Source: JBFWRK01 sp050248955
GTDB taxonomy: Bacteria; Actinomycetota; Acidimicrobiia; Acidimicrobiales; Ilumatobacteraceae
Direction of reading: 5' to 3'
DNA: 64,000 bases
Assembly: GCA_050248955.1 (NCBI GenBank)
Contig: JBFWRK010000002.1
Location: 124,001 to 188,000 of the forward strand
In this document: piece after piece, positions 35,256-42,869 of the stretch
Layout of the letters: every line of letters starts with the position of its first letter
How positions within the stretch are numbered: position 1 is the stretch's first letter
The notes under the pieces: model-generated
The model's database searches: none
Told to the model about the DNA's origin: nothing
What the model saw: the letters and a program-made list of their open reading frames with translations, nothing else
Translations under genes and position numbers: made by a program

Positions 35256-35279
35256 GAACACCCCCGATCCCGGGTTCTC
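35254..35279 (+). terminator. Hairpin terminator of the importer operon
   Basis: GAGAAC (35254-35259) pairs with GTTCTC (35274-35279), extended by two G-C pairs across a bulged A. In addition TTCTCTGCTC (35275-35284) is exactly complementary to GAGCAGAGAA (35370-35379), which could form an alternative long-range stem in either transcript. The minus-strand operon end carries a TTTTT run just before its own copy. Confidence 0.45.
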
Positions 35280-35389
35280 TGCTCGCCGACGACCCCCCAC
35301 CCGTTCTCCGCTCCCATCCGGACATCAGACGACCTCGCCCGATCACAGACCGGGGCTGGTGACGCGGATGAGCAGAGAAAAAGGGCTCG

Positions 35390-37117
35390 TCAGGAGACGA
35401 CGAAGTCGGCGAGGAGCTCGACCAGAGCTGCTGGCTGATCGCTCTGCACGGCGTGGCCGGCGCCGGGCACCGACTCGACCCGAACCGATGGGAGTCGCCG
35501 CCGGAACTCGTCCACGTCCTCGCTCAGCACGTACACGGAGTCGGCGCCCAGCACGAGCATCGTCGGCACTGCGATCGCCTCGACGTCGTCCCACAGCGGC
35601 GTGAAGTCGATCCAGCTCTGCAACCCCTCGCCACGGCCGTGGAGGTCGTAGCACCACGCCCAGCGGCCGTCCTCTAGCCGCACCGTGTTGTGCCGCACTC
35701 CCCGCCGGACGCCGGCTTCGGTGCGGTTCGGCGACGCCGCCATGGTCGCGGCGAGCACCTCGGCGAACGAGTCGTAGGTGGGCGGACCGCTGACGAGCGC
35801 CACCGAGCCGCGTTGCTCCGGGGTCATCACGCGGCCGCCGTCGTTGACCTGCGGTGTCACGTCGACGATGACAGCACGGCGGACCAGTTCGGGGCGGGTG
35901 GCCGCCAGACGGATCAACGTCGCGCCGCCGAGCGACATGCCGACCACGGCGGCAGCGTCGGGAGCGTGCTGCTGCATGACCTCGGCCACGGCGAGAGCGT
36001 TCTCCCACGGGCCGTAGTTGCGGTCCTGCCGACGATCGGAGCGACCATGCCCCGGAAGGTCGATTGCCAGCGCGGGACGCCCCGCAGCGACTACGACGCT
36101 GTCCCACGTGTGGGCGTTCTGCCCACCGCCGTGCAGGAACACGAGCTCCGGTGACCCGGTCCCCCACGCGATGACGCTCACCAGCTGCCCGCTCGTCAGC
36201 TCCACCGCGTCGCGCCGGGGCACGAGATCGTTGGGCCAGTCGACACCCATCTCTGCTGCGTTCTCCGCGACGAGGGCGAACTCGTCGTACGGCTCGGTGT
36301 CGGCGGGCGACGGCGCGAAGGCCGCAGCCGCAGCCGCGCCCGCGTCCGATCCGGACCGAGCGCGCACGAACGCGTCGGCTCCGGCCGCGAACTCCGGCCC
36401 GGTGACGAGCTGGAAGTGACGTTCGGTCTCGAGATCGACGAAGTCAGCGAACGACATCCGTTCCGAGGCGACGTAGTTCGCCTTCATCGCCTGCAGCGCA
36501 CGCGGCGCGGCAGATCGCAGCCGTTCGACGATCGCGGCGACGCCCTCGCGGAACTCGGCGGGCGCGAACACCTCCGAGACCAGTCCCATCTCGCGTGCGG
36601 CAGCGGCATCGAACTTGCCTCGCAGGAACGACAGCTCGCGTGCCCGCGCCGCGCCGACCAGCCGGCCGAGGCTCCACGGCAGGCCCATGTCACCGGCGAC
36701 GCCGACATCGAGGAACGCGGTGTTGAACATCGCGTTCGACGACGCGACCCGCAGGTCGCAAGCGGCGGCCCATCCGAGACCCGCGCCCGCGCAGGATCCG
36801 TTGATCGCGGCCAGGGTGACCTGCGGCATCTCGTGCAGCAGCACGCTCGAGCGCATCCAGCGCGGGTCCGGCAGCGGCGGCGGACCATCGCCGCCATCCC
36901 GCCTGCTCAGGTCGAGATCGGCTCCCGGACAGAAGAACCGATCACCCGTCGCAGTGAGCACGACGACGCGCACGTCCGTGCGCGAGGCGAGGTCCTGCAG
37001 CGCCTCGTACATCTCGGACACCATCTCGCCCGTCATGCCGTTGCGCTGCTCGGGCCGGTCGATCGTCACCGTCGAGACCGCGCCGTCGATGTCCACGCGG
37101 ATCGTCTCGTATGCCAT
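35390..37117 (-). CDS. Crotonase-alpha/beta-hydrolase fusion protein
   Basis: A 575-residue fusion of two complete catalytic domains. Residues 1 to about 260 are a crotonase: FFCPGADLDLS, INGSCAGAGLGWAAACDLRV and the active-site loop LDVGVAGDMGLPWSL. After an Ala-rich linker, residues 300-575 are an alpha/beta hydrolase: oxyanion loop VFLHGGGQNAHTW, nucleophile elbow GMSLGG and catalytic His in GAGHAVQSD. I infer that the crotonase modifies a CoA ester and the hydrolase acts on its product, possibly a lactone, ester or thioester. GGGGAG lies 8 nt before the ATG at 37117. It is the last gene of a minus-strand catabolic operon. Confidence 0.82.
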   Translation of the reverse strand: MAYETIRVDIDGAVSTVTIDRPEQRNGMTGEMVSEMYEALQDLASRTDVRVVVLTATGDRFFCPGADLDLSRRDGGDGPPPLPDPRWMRSSVLLHEMPQVTLAAINGSCAGAGLGWAAACDLRVASSNAMFNTAFLDVGVAGDMGLPWSLGRLVGAARARELSFLRGKFDAAAAREMGLVSEVFAPAEFREGVAAIVERLRSAAPRALQAMKANYVASERMSFADFVDLETERHFQLVTGPEFAAGADAFVRARSGSDAGAAAAAAFAPSPADTEPYDEFALVAENAAEMGVDWPNDLVPRRDAVELTSGQLVSVIAWGTGSPELVFLHGGGQNAHTWDSVVVAAGRPALAIDLPGHGRSDRRQDRNYGPWENALAVAEVMQQHAPDAAAVVGMSLGGATLIRLAATRPELVRRAVIVDVTPQVNDGGRVMTPEQRGSVALVSGPPTYDSFAEVLAATMAASPNRTEAGVRRGVRHNTVRLEDGRWAWCYDLHGRGEGLQSWIDFTPLWDDVEAIAVPTMLVLGADSVYVLSEDVDEFRRRLPSVRVESVPGAGHAVQSDQPAALVELLADFVVS

Positions 37118-37137
37118 CGTCGATGCTCCCCTTCGCC

Positions 37138-37893
37138 TCAGCCTGCCTGCCACACGGGCGAGCGCTTCTCCAGGAACGAGCGCACGCCTTCCAGGGCGTC
37201 CTCACTGCCGGCGATCGCCGCCTTTGCCCGGTCCGTCGCCACCCAGCCGAGCTCGGCCCGCTCGGCGAGCTGTGCGTTGACTGCCGCGAGGCAGGCCTGC
37301 ACCGAGAGCGGGGCGTTCCGGCAGATCCGCTGGGCGACTGCGATCGCGCCGTCGAGCGCCTCGCCCTCTCCGGTGAGGACGTTGACGAAGCCGGCAGCGT
37401 GAGCGCGTTCAGCGGTGATCGGCTCACCGGCGAGGATCAGCTCGCGGGCGAGGTTCAGCGGGAACGACTGCGGAGCCCGGAACAGCCCGGCGCACGTCGG
37501 CACGACGCCGATGCAGACCTCGGGGAGCCCGAAGCGAGCGGTCGTCGAGGCGACCACCAGATCGCAGGCGAGCACGATCTCGAGGCCACCGCCGAGAGCC
37601 GGTCCCTCGACGGCGGCGATGAGCGGCTTGCGACGTTCACGCCGGATGATCCCGTACTCCCCACCCCGCTCGGTGACGTAGTCGCCGTTGGCGGTCAGGT
37701 CACTGCCGGCGGAGAAGCACGACGACGATCCGGTGAGCACTCCTGCCCAGAGCGTGTCGTCGTCATCCAGCTCGGTCAGCGCGGCGTCGATCGCGTCGGC
37801 GAGCGCACGGTCGATCGCGTTGCGCTTCGCGTCGCGCTGCATCGTGATGACGAGCACATGGTCGTCGCGACGACGCGCGACGAGGTCGTTCAC
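37138..37893 (-). CDS. Enoyl-CoA hydratase family protein (crotonase)
   Basis: A 251-residue crotonase: VITMQRDAKRNAIDRALADA at the start, FSAGSDLTANGD and VEGPALGGGLEIVLACDLVV for the oxyanion hole, and FGLPEVCIGVVPTCAGLFRA for the active-site loop. The hydratase Glu pair is only partly matched, so an isomerase or related activity is possible. The GTG at 37893 lies 4 nt after the stop of the amidohydrolase, suggesting coupled translation. There are 20 bp to the downstream fusion gene. Confidence 0.85.
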   Translation of the reverse strand: MNDLVARRRDDHVLVITMQRDAKRNAIDRALADAIDAALTELDDDDTLWAGVLTGSSSCFSAGSDLTANGDYVTERGGEYGIIRRERRKPLIAAVEGPALGGGLEIVLACDLVVASTTARFGLPEVCIGVVPTCAGLFRAPQSFPLNLARELILAGEPITAERAHAAGFVNVLTGEGEALDGAIAVAQRICRNAPLSVQACLAAVNAQLAERAELGWVATDRAKAAIAGSEDALEGVRSFLEKRSPVWQAG

Positions 37894-37897
37894 CTCG

Positions 37898-39043
37898 TCA
37901 GAGCTCGCCCGGCACGTCGGTGCCGTCGGCCGGTGCCGGCGGTACGTGCGGGAACAGCTCCTCGAACGTACCGACGGTGATGCGACGCCTGGTCGCTTCG
38001 TCGACGTCGTCGAACAGCTCGTGCAGCGTCTTCTGCGAGTGGCCGTACGTCCCCTCGATATGGGGGTAGTCGCTCCCCCAGCAGACGTTCCGCCAGCCCA
38101 TCGCGGTGACCGCGGCAACGGCCGAGCGGTCGTGCTGGAACGACGCGTACACGTTCTCGTAGAGGTAGGCGCTCGGCATCCGGCTGAGCTGCGGCCGGAC
38201 GGCCGAGTTGTGCTGCCGGTACGCCTCGTCGAGCCGGTCGGCGACGAACGGTCCCCAGGTGGCGCCACCTTCGGAGACGATCACCTTGAGCGCGGGGTAG
38301 CGGTCGAACACACCGGAGGCGATCAGCTTGCTGACGGCGCGCTGGCCGCCGTAGGTCGTCTCCATGTAGTTGAGCAACGCGCCGCCGGGACCACGCAGGT
38401 ACCCGCCGTGGAACGAGCTGGCGTCGTGTGCCTCGGTGCCGATGTGGAACGCGACGACGAGACCGGTCGCCTCCATCGCCGCCCAGACCGGGTCCCACAT
38501 CGGATAGTGCCAGTCGTCGACGCCGAGACCGGGCGTGACGGAGAAGTACCCGGCCTTGAAGCCCAGGCCGGCGACCCGCTCGATCTCGGCCACCGCGTGC
38601 TCGGCATCGAGCAACGGGATCGTCGCGGTGCACACGTAGCGCGGGCTGTAGCGCTGGTACTCGAAGGCCCAGTCGTTGATCGCCGCGCATCCGGCGGCAA
38701 GCAGCTTCGCGTCGTGGATCGACGACATCCAGATGCCGATCGAGGGATAGACGAGCTCGGCCCAGATGCCCTCTTGATCGAGGTCCTTCAACCGCAGCTT
38801 CATGTCGTTCGCGCCCGGAGCCCGCTGGAAGACGGTCTGACCGTTCTCGTCGACGAGCATCGCCGCCTTCGGCATCCGCCGGCGGAACTCCTGACCGTCG
38901 ATGTACAACGTCTCGTGGGTCCCGTCGGGGTCCTTCTCGCTGCGCGGCATGCGCGCCGCGAGCTCGGCGGGCAGGCTCGTGGTGAACAGGTCGTCCGGCT
39001 CGACGAGGTGCGAGTCGCCGGAGTTGGCCCAGATCTTGGTCAT
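37898..39043 (-). CDS. Amidohydrolase family 2 metal-dependent hydrolase/decarboxylase
   Basis: A 381-residue TIM-barrel protein. Metal-site and family motifs are SGDSHLVEPDDLF near the start, VVAFHIGTE in the middle and GSDYPHIEGTYGHS towards the end. Members hydrolyse or decarboxylate carboxylic acids with a bound zinc or manganese; actinobacterial homologues of this length often lie in sterol or aromatic catabolism clusters. Here it is flanked by a DUF35 protein, a thiolase and two crotonases, fitting a ring- or side-chain-degradation operon. The start is the ATG at 39043. Confidence 0.85.
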   Translation of the reverse strand: MTKIWANSGDSHLVEPDDLFTTSLPAELAARMPRSEKDPDGTHETLYIDGQEFRRRMPKAAMLVDENGQTVFQRAPGANDMKLRLKDLDQEGIWAELVYPSIGIWMSSIHDAKLLAAGCAAINDWAFEYQRYSPRYVCTATIPLLDAEHAVAEIERVAGLGFKAGYFSVTPGLGVDDWHYPMWDPVWAAMEATGLVVAFHIGTEAHDASSFHGGYLRGPGGALLNYMETTYGGQRAVSKLIASGVFDRYPALKVIVSEGGATWGPFVADRLDEAYRQHNSAVRPQLSRMPSAYLYENVYASFQHDRSAVAAVTAMGWRNVCWGSDYPHIEGTYGHSQKTLHELFDDVDEATRRRITVGTFEELFPHVPPAPADGTDVPGEL

Positions 39044-39083
39044 TGCAGTGCTCCTTCGGGACGAGTGGTGGTGGCGGGGTCGT

Positions 39084-39548
39084 TCATGTCGAGACCGGAC
39101 GGAAGCGGGGCGTCGACATCTCGTCGTTCACGTGCTCGAAGACGATCTCGACCTTGTCGCCGATCCGAACGGCGTCGGGGTCGCAGTCGATGATGTTCAC
39201 GAGCATGCGGGCGCCGGCACCCTGGGTGCCGTCGAGCTCGACGACACCCGACACGTACGGGCAGGCGTCGGCGAGGCCGGGATGCAACGGGTGACGCACG
39301 ACGGTGAAGCTGTAGATCGTGCCGGTGCCGGGCAGCTCGGTCCAGTCGATGCCGCGCTGCTGGCAGTTGAAGCAGAACGCCGAGGGCGGCAGCCGGAAGG
39401 TGCCGCAGTGGGCGCACTTGGGGACGACCAGACGGTCGTCCGCGGCGGCGTCCCAGAACGGCTGGGACAACGGGTCGGCATGGGTCTCCGTCAGGATCGA
39501 CGGGAACACGCCCTTGGTCAGCTGTCCGAACTCGCTCATCTCGCTCAT
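39084..39548 (-). CDS. DUF35 zinc-ribbon/OB-fold protein, partner of the thiolase
   Basis: A 154-residue protein with the DUF35 layout: an N-terminal helix (HADPLSQPFWDAAADDRLVV), a zinc ribbon with C-x2-C pairs (PKCAHCGTF and FCFNCQQRG), then an OB-fold (GTGTIYSFTVVRHPLHPG...RMLVNIIDCDPD). DUF35 proteins bind acyl-CoA and form complexes with SCP2-type thiolases or aldolases such as Ltp2 and with MaoC hydratases. The ATG at 39548 overlaps the thiolase stop as ATGA, supporting a physical complex. Confidence 0.88.
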   Translation of the reverse strand: MSEMSEFGQLTKGVFPSILTETHADPLSQPFWDAAADDRLVVPKCAHCGTFRLPPSAFCFNCQQRGIDWTELPGTGTIYSFTVVRHPLHPGLADACPYVSGVVELDGTQGAGARMLVNIIDCDPDAVRIGDKVEIVFEHVNDEMSTPRFRPVST

Positions 39549-40768
39549 CCCTTCCGCAGCAACGTTCCCGACACGGGCAGGCCGGCCGGGCCGCCCGTCA
39601 CGAGCGCGACCTCGGCGCCCTCGACCTGGTTGACCGCAGTGCCACGCAGCTGCTCGACGGCTTCACGCACATGCGTCATCCCGATGATGTACGCCTCTGA
39701 CAGGTTGCCGCCGTGGGTGTTCACGGGGATCGAGCCCGTGCCGTAGCGGATGTTGCCGTCGGCGACGAACGGTCCGCCCTCGCCGATCGGGCAGAACCCG
39801 TAGTCCTCGAGCTGCATGATCACCATCGGCGAGAAGTGGTCGTAGAGCAGGGCGACGTCGACGTCCTTCGGGCCGAGGCCGGCGAGCTCGTACATCCGCT
39901 TCGCGACCGGGCGATGCCCCGAGGAGGCGAACTCGTCGTCGGGGATCTGGAAGTAGCGGAACAGCGCCGGCCCCCAGCGACCGCTCCCCCCGTGGGCCGA
40001 CCCGGCGATCAGGACCGGCGGCTGCTTCAGGTCTTTCGCCCGCTCGGCCGAGGTCGTGATCACGGCAACGGCGCCGTCGCTCTCCATCGTGTAGTCGAAG
40101 AGGCACAGCGGATCGTTGATCATCCGCGCGTTGAAGTAGTCGTCGAGCGTGATCGGCTCGGTGCGCAGGGCAGTCGGTCGCTTGATCGCGTTGTCGCGCG
40201 TCGAGATGCACACCTCGGCGAAGTGCTCGCGCTTGGTGCCGTACAGGTGCATGTGGCGCGAGGCGATCTGGGCGAAGCTGTGGCCGGGCGAGAGCAGCCC
40301 GTTGTTCGCGGTGAAGGCCGCCGAGGGTGGGACGCCGCTGCCGCCGTACGGGCTGGCCCCGGCATCGGACATCATCGCGTAGGCGAGCATGCCGCCGACG
40401 GCCGATCCGCCGAGGCGCTTGTTCAGCTGCTGCAGCGTCATGAGCGTCACGACCGTCGTCGCCATGCCGCCATCGATCGCCGCCGCGGCGACACCGAGCG
40501 CTCCGGCGCATCCGCCACCGCCGGACGTGGTGGTGGTCGCCCAGCGGATCTCCGGCACGCCGAGCTCTGCGCCCACCGAGGCCGGATCGCACGAGCTCGA
40601 GTAGATCGAGAAGCCGTCGAGATCCTTGATCGAGAGACCGGCGTCGTCGAGCGCGGCGAGGATCGCGGTACAGGCCATCGAGAACTCACTCTCGGGGTAC
40701 GACTGGCCGCGCTTGAAGTACTGGGTCGCGCCGACACCGACGATCGCGGCCTTGTCCCTGATGGTCAT
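39545..40768 (-). CDS. SCP2-type thiolase/aldolase
   Basis: A 407-residue member of the lipid-transfer-protein/SCP2 thiolase group: KAAIVGVGATQYFKRG at the start, a Gly-rich TTTSGGGGCAGALGVAAAAI in the first half and NTHGGNLSEAYIIGM near the end. The segment LLYDHFSPMVIMQLEDYGF places tyrosines where Ltp2-type retro-aldolases use them. Paired with the DUF35 gene it may release propionyl-CoA or acetyl-CoA from a side chain by thiolysis or retro-aldol cleavage; which is not settled. ATGA overlaps link it to both neighbours. Confidence 0.86.
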   Translation of the reverse strand: MTIRDKAAIVGVGATQYFKRGQSYPESEFSMACTAILAALDDAGLSIKDLDGFSIYSSSCDPASVGAELGVPEIRWATTTTSGGGGCAGALGVAAAAIDGGMATTVVTLMTLQQLNKRLGGSAVGGMLAYAMMSDAGASPYGGSGVPPSAAFTANNGLLSPGHSFAQIASRHMHLYGTKREHFAEVCISTRDNAIKRPTALRTEPITLDDYFNARMINDPLCLFDYTMESDGAVAVITTSAERAKDLKQPPVLIAGSAHGGSGRWGPALFRYFQIPDDEFASSGHRPVAKRMYELAGLGPKDVDVALLYDHFSPMVIMQLEDYGFCPIGEGGPFVADGNIRYGTGSIPVNTHGGNLSEAYIIGMTHVREAVEQLRGTAVNQVEGAEVALVTGGPAGLPVSGTLLRKG

Positions 40769-41400
40769 CGGTACGTCGGTCCTCCCCTGCCGCTGAGCAC
40801 GGCGATCTGCTGTTGCTGGTGTTCGTCGATCGAGTAGTCGTCGATCTCGACCTGACCCGTGGTCACGTCGAGCACCGCGTACGAGAGCTGCTTGCCGTTG
40901 CTGTGGTCACGCGCCTGGCCGACCGAGCCAGGGTTGACGACGAGCGCACGCCCGACGCGCTGCACGAGTTGGGCGTGGGTGTGGCCGATGACGACGTAGT
41001 CGGCCTCGATCTCCCGGAACCGGCGCAGCTCCTGCGAGCCGGCCATGACGTACTGCGTGTACGGCGGGCACGGGCTGGCGTGCGTCATGAGCAGCCGCTG
41101 CCCACCGAGCTGCAGCTCGAGCGACAGCGGGTGCCCGGCGAGCCACGCGACGAGCTCCGGATCGACGTGGGGCGCCGTACGGGCGCGCTCACCGTGCGGT
41201 GACAGGAGGCCGATGTCGTGGTTGCCGAGCACGCAGCGCGCACCGCGCTCGCGCAGCAGAGCGACGGTCTCGTTGGAGAACCGGAACTCCTCGACGATGT
41301 CGCCTGCACAGAGCAGCTCGTCGACGTCGCCCATCCGGTCGAGCGCGGCGGCGAGGCCGGCGACGTTCCCATGGATGTCCGAGACGATTCCGATGCGCAC
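40765..41400 (-). CDS. Calcineurin-like metallophosphoesterase (YfcE/MJ0936-like)
   Basis: A 211-residue phosphoesterase with the five metal motifs: VSDIHGN, CAGDIVE, VLGNHD, MTHASP and IGHTHAQ. It should hydrolyse a phosphodiester or phosphomonoester with two metal ions. The GTG at 41400 (VRIGIVSDIHGN) gives the usual family start with AGAGGGG upstream. A GTG at 41427 is in frame, and a minus-strand TAGGGT (41443-41438) ends 10 nt before it, so a slightly longer product is possible. Its stop overlaps the thiolase start (ATGA), an unusual partnership. It is the first gene of the minus-strand operon that runs to 35390. Confidence 0.85.
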   Translation of the reverse strand: MRIGIVSDIHGNVAGLAAALDRMGDVDELLCAGDIVEEFRFSNETVALLRERGARCVLGNHDIGLLSPHGERARTAPHVDPELVAWLAGHPLSLELQLGGQRLLMTHASPCPPYTQYVMAGSQELRRFREIEADYVVIGHTHAQLVQRVGRALVVNPGSVGQARDHSNGKQLSYAVLDVTTGQVEIDDYSIDEHQQQQIAVLSGRGGPTYR

Positions 41401-41475
41401 CTGGCCCCTCTCAGGATCCGCGATCACGTGTGGTCGAACCCTACCAGAACCCGTGCAGAAATGAAATCGCTGTTT

Positions 41476-42111
41476 TCACTTCGACGGCTCACCATCGGTG
41501 GGCAGTGGCGCGCCGAACGCCCGTAGGAAGAGGTTGGTCGTGTGCGCCGTGGCCTCCGACCAGCTCGGCACGGGCTGACCTGCGAGCGACGACTCGATCA
41601 GGCCGCGCAGCACGCCCATGACGGCGCGGGCGTCGAGCTCCGGGTCGGTCACGTGCGGGAAGGTGCCCTCCCGCTGCCCGCGCCGGAGGACCTCCGCCAG
41701 CAACGCCCGCCGCGCGACGTCCGACTCGTGGTCCGCCCGGTCGAAGCCGGCCGCGGCTCGCACCTCCGGCGACGTGAGCACCCTCGCCTGCCTGGCGCGT
41801 CTGGCGTCGTACACCACGGCGAGGTGCTGGCGGATGGATGCCTCCAGCGCGTCCACGGGCCCGTTCGACTCGCTCACGATCTTCGACAGCTCGGCGTTCA
41901 CACGGTCCGCTGCTGTTCGGTACATGGTCAGGATGAGCTCGTCCTTCGACCGGAAGTGTCGGTAGAACGCTCGCGTCGACAACCCGGCCGCGGAGAGGAT
42001 CTCGTGCACCGACACAGTCGAATCGGGCGATCTGCCGATCAAGGAGTAGGCGGCCTTGAGGATCGCCTGACGCTCCGCTTGTTGCCGCTCGACGCGCGCC
42101 GCCGTGGTCAC
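41476..42111 (-). CDS. TetR-family transcriptional regulator
   Basis: A 211-residue regulator. The N-terminal helix-turn-helix is RQAILKAAYSLIGR...VSVHEILSAAGLSTRAFYRHF, followed by the standard SKDELILTMY. The C-terminal helical domain is Arg/Ala-rich and binds an unknown ligand, often an acyl-CoA in this setting. The GTG at 42111 overlaps the stop of the SDR gene (GTGA), so it is co-transcribed with the SDR and CoA-transferase. The palindrome at 45422-45437 upstream of that operon is the obvious candidate target, and the regulator could also bind the related sites elsewhere in the window. Confidence 0.9.
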   Translation of the reverse strand: MTTAARVERQQAERQAILKAAYSLIGRSPDSTVSVHEILSAAGLSTRAFYRHFRSKDELILTMYRTAADRVNAELSKIVSESNGPVDALEASIRQHLAVVYDARRARQARVLTSPEVRAAAGFDRADHESDVARRALLAEVLRRGQREGTFPHVTDPELDARAVMGVLRGLIESSLAGQPVPSWSEATAHTTNLFLRAFGAPLPTDGEPSK

Positions 42112-42866
42112 CGTCGACCGCCCGCGACGACGAGCTCTTCACCCGTGATGTAGCTCGCACCGTCGGACAGGAGGAACAGCACGGCGTCGGCGATCTCGTC
42201 GGGGTTGCCGCCGCGGCCGAGCGGGATCCCAGCGGTGAAGCGCTCCATCGCCGCCGCATCGACGGTGTCCGCACGAGGGGTGAGCACGAGTCCCGGCAGC
42301 ACCGTGTTCACCCGGATCCCGTGGGGCGCGAACGCCTGCGCGCAGGCGCGACCAAAGGCGTTCAGCGCTCCCTTGCTCGCCGAGTAACCCACCATCTCCG
42401 GGCTGGGCGACGTCGAGCTGAGCGACGACACGTTGACGATCGCACCCCCGCCCGCCGCCCGCATGTCGGGCACGACGGCCCACGTCGTGAGGTACGGCGC
42501 GTCGACGTTCGTGGCCATGAACCGGCGCCAGCGCTCGAAGCTCAGGTCGTCCGGTGCGAGCAGGTGGGTGTAGGCGGCGTTGTTGACGAGCAGGGTGATC
42601 GGCCCCAGCTCGTCGCGCACCCGTCCGACGAGCCCGGTGACCTCGCCGGCGACCCCCATGTCCGCCTGCACCGCCAGGCCACGTCGTCCGTGGGCTTCGA
42701 TGAGCTCGACCGTGTGGGCGGCCTCGCCGGCATCGCGTCGGTAGCTGAAGCCGACATCCGCTCCGGCGGCCGCGAGCGCGACGCACACGGATCTGCCGAT
42801 GCCGCGGCCGCCGCCGGTGACCAGCGCCGCACGCCCCGCGAGCCCCTCCGTGGCGGCAGGTGCCAC
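42108..42866 (-). CDS. Short-chain dehydrogenase/reductase (FabG-like)
   Basis: A 252-residue SDR. The cofactor motif is VTGGGRGIGRSVCVAL, followed by SYRRD suited to NADP binding. NNAAYTHLL and SSLSS...YSASKGALNAF give the catalytic Ser, Tyr and Lys, and the C-terminal GEELVVAGGR is the usual closing strand. It probably interconverts a 3-hydroxyacyl and 3-ketoacyl group. The GTG at 42866 lies 3 nt after the CoA-transferase stop. It is part of the CoA-transferase-SDR-TetR operon. Confidence 0.88.
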   Translation of the reverse strand: MAPAATEGLAGRAALVTGGGRGIGRSVCVALAAAGADVGFSYRRDAGEAAHTVELIEAHGRRGLAVQADMGVAGEVTGLVGRVRDELGPITLLVNNAAYTHLLAPDDLSFERWRRFMATNVDAPYLTTWAVVPDMRAAGGGAIVNVSSLSSTSPSPEMVGYSASKGALNAFGRACAQAFAPHGIRVNTVLPGLVLTPRADTVDAAAMERFTAGIPLGRGGNPDEIADAVLFLLSDGASYITGEELVVAGGRR

Positions 42867-42869
42867 GGC

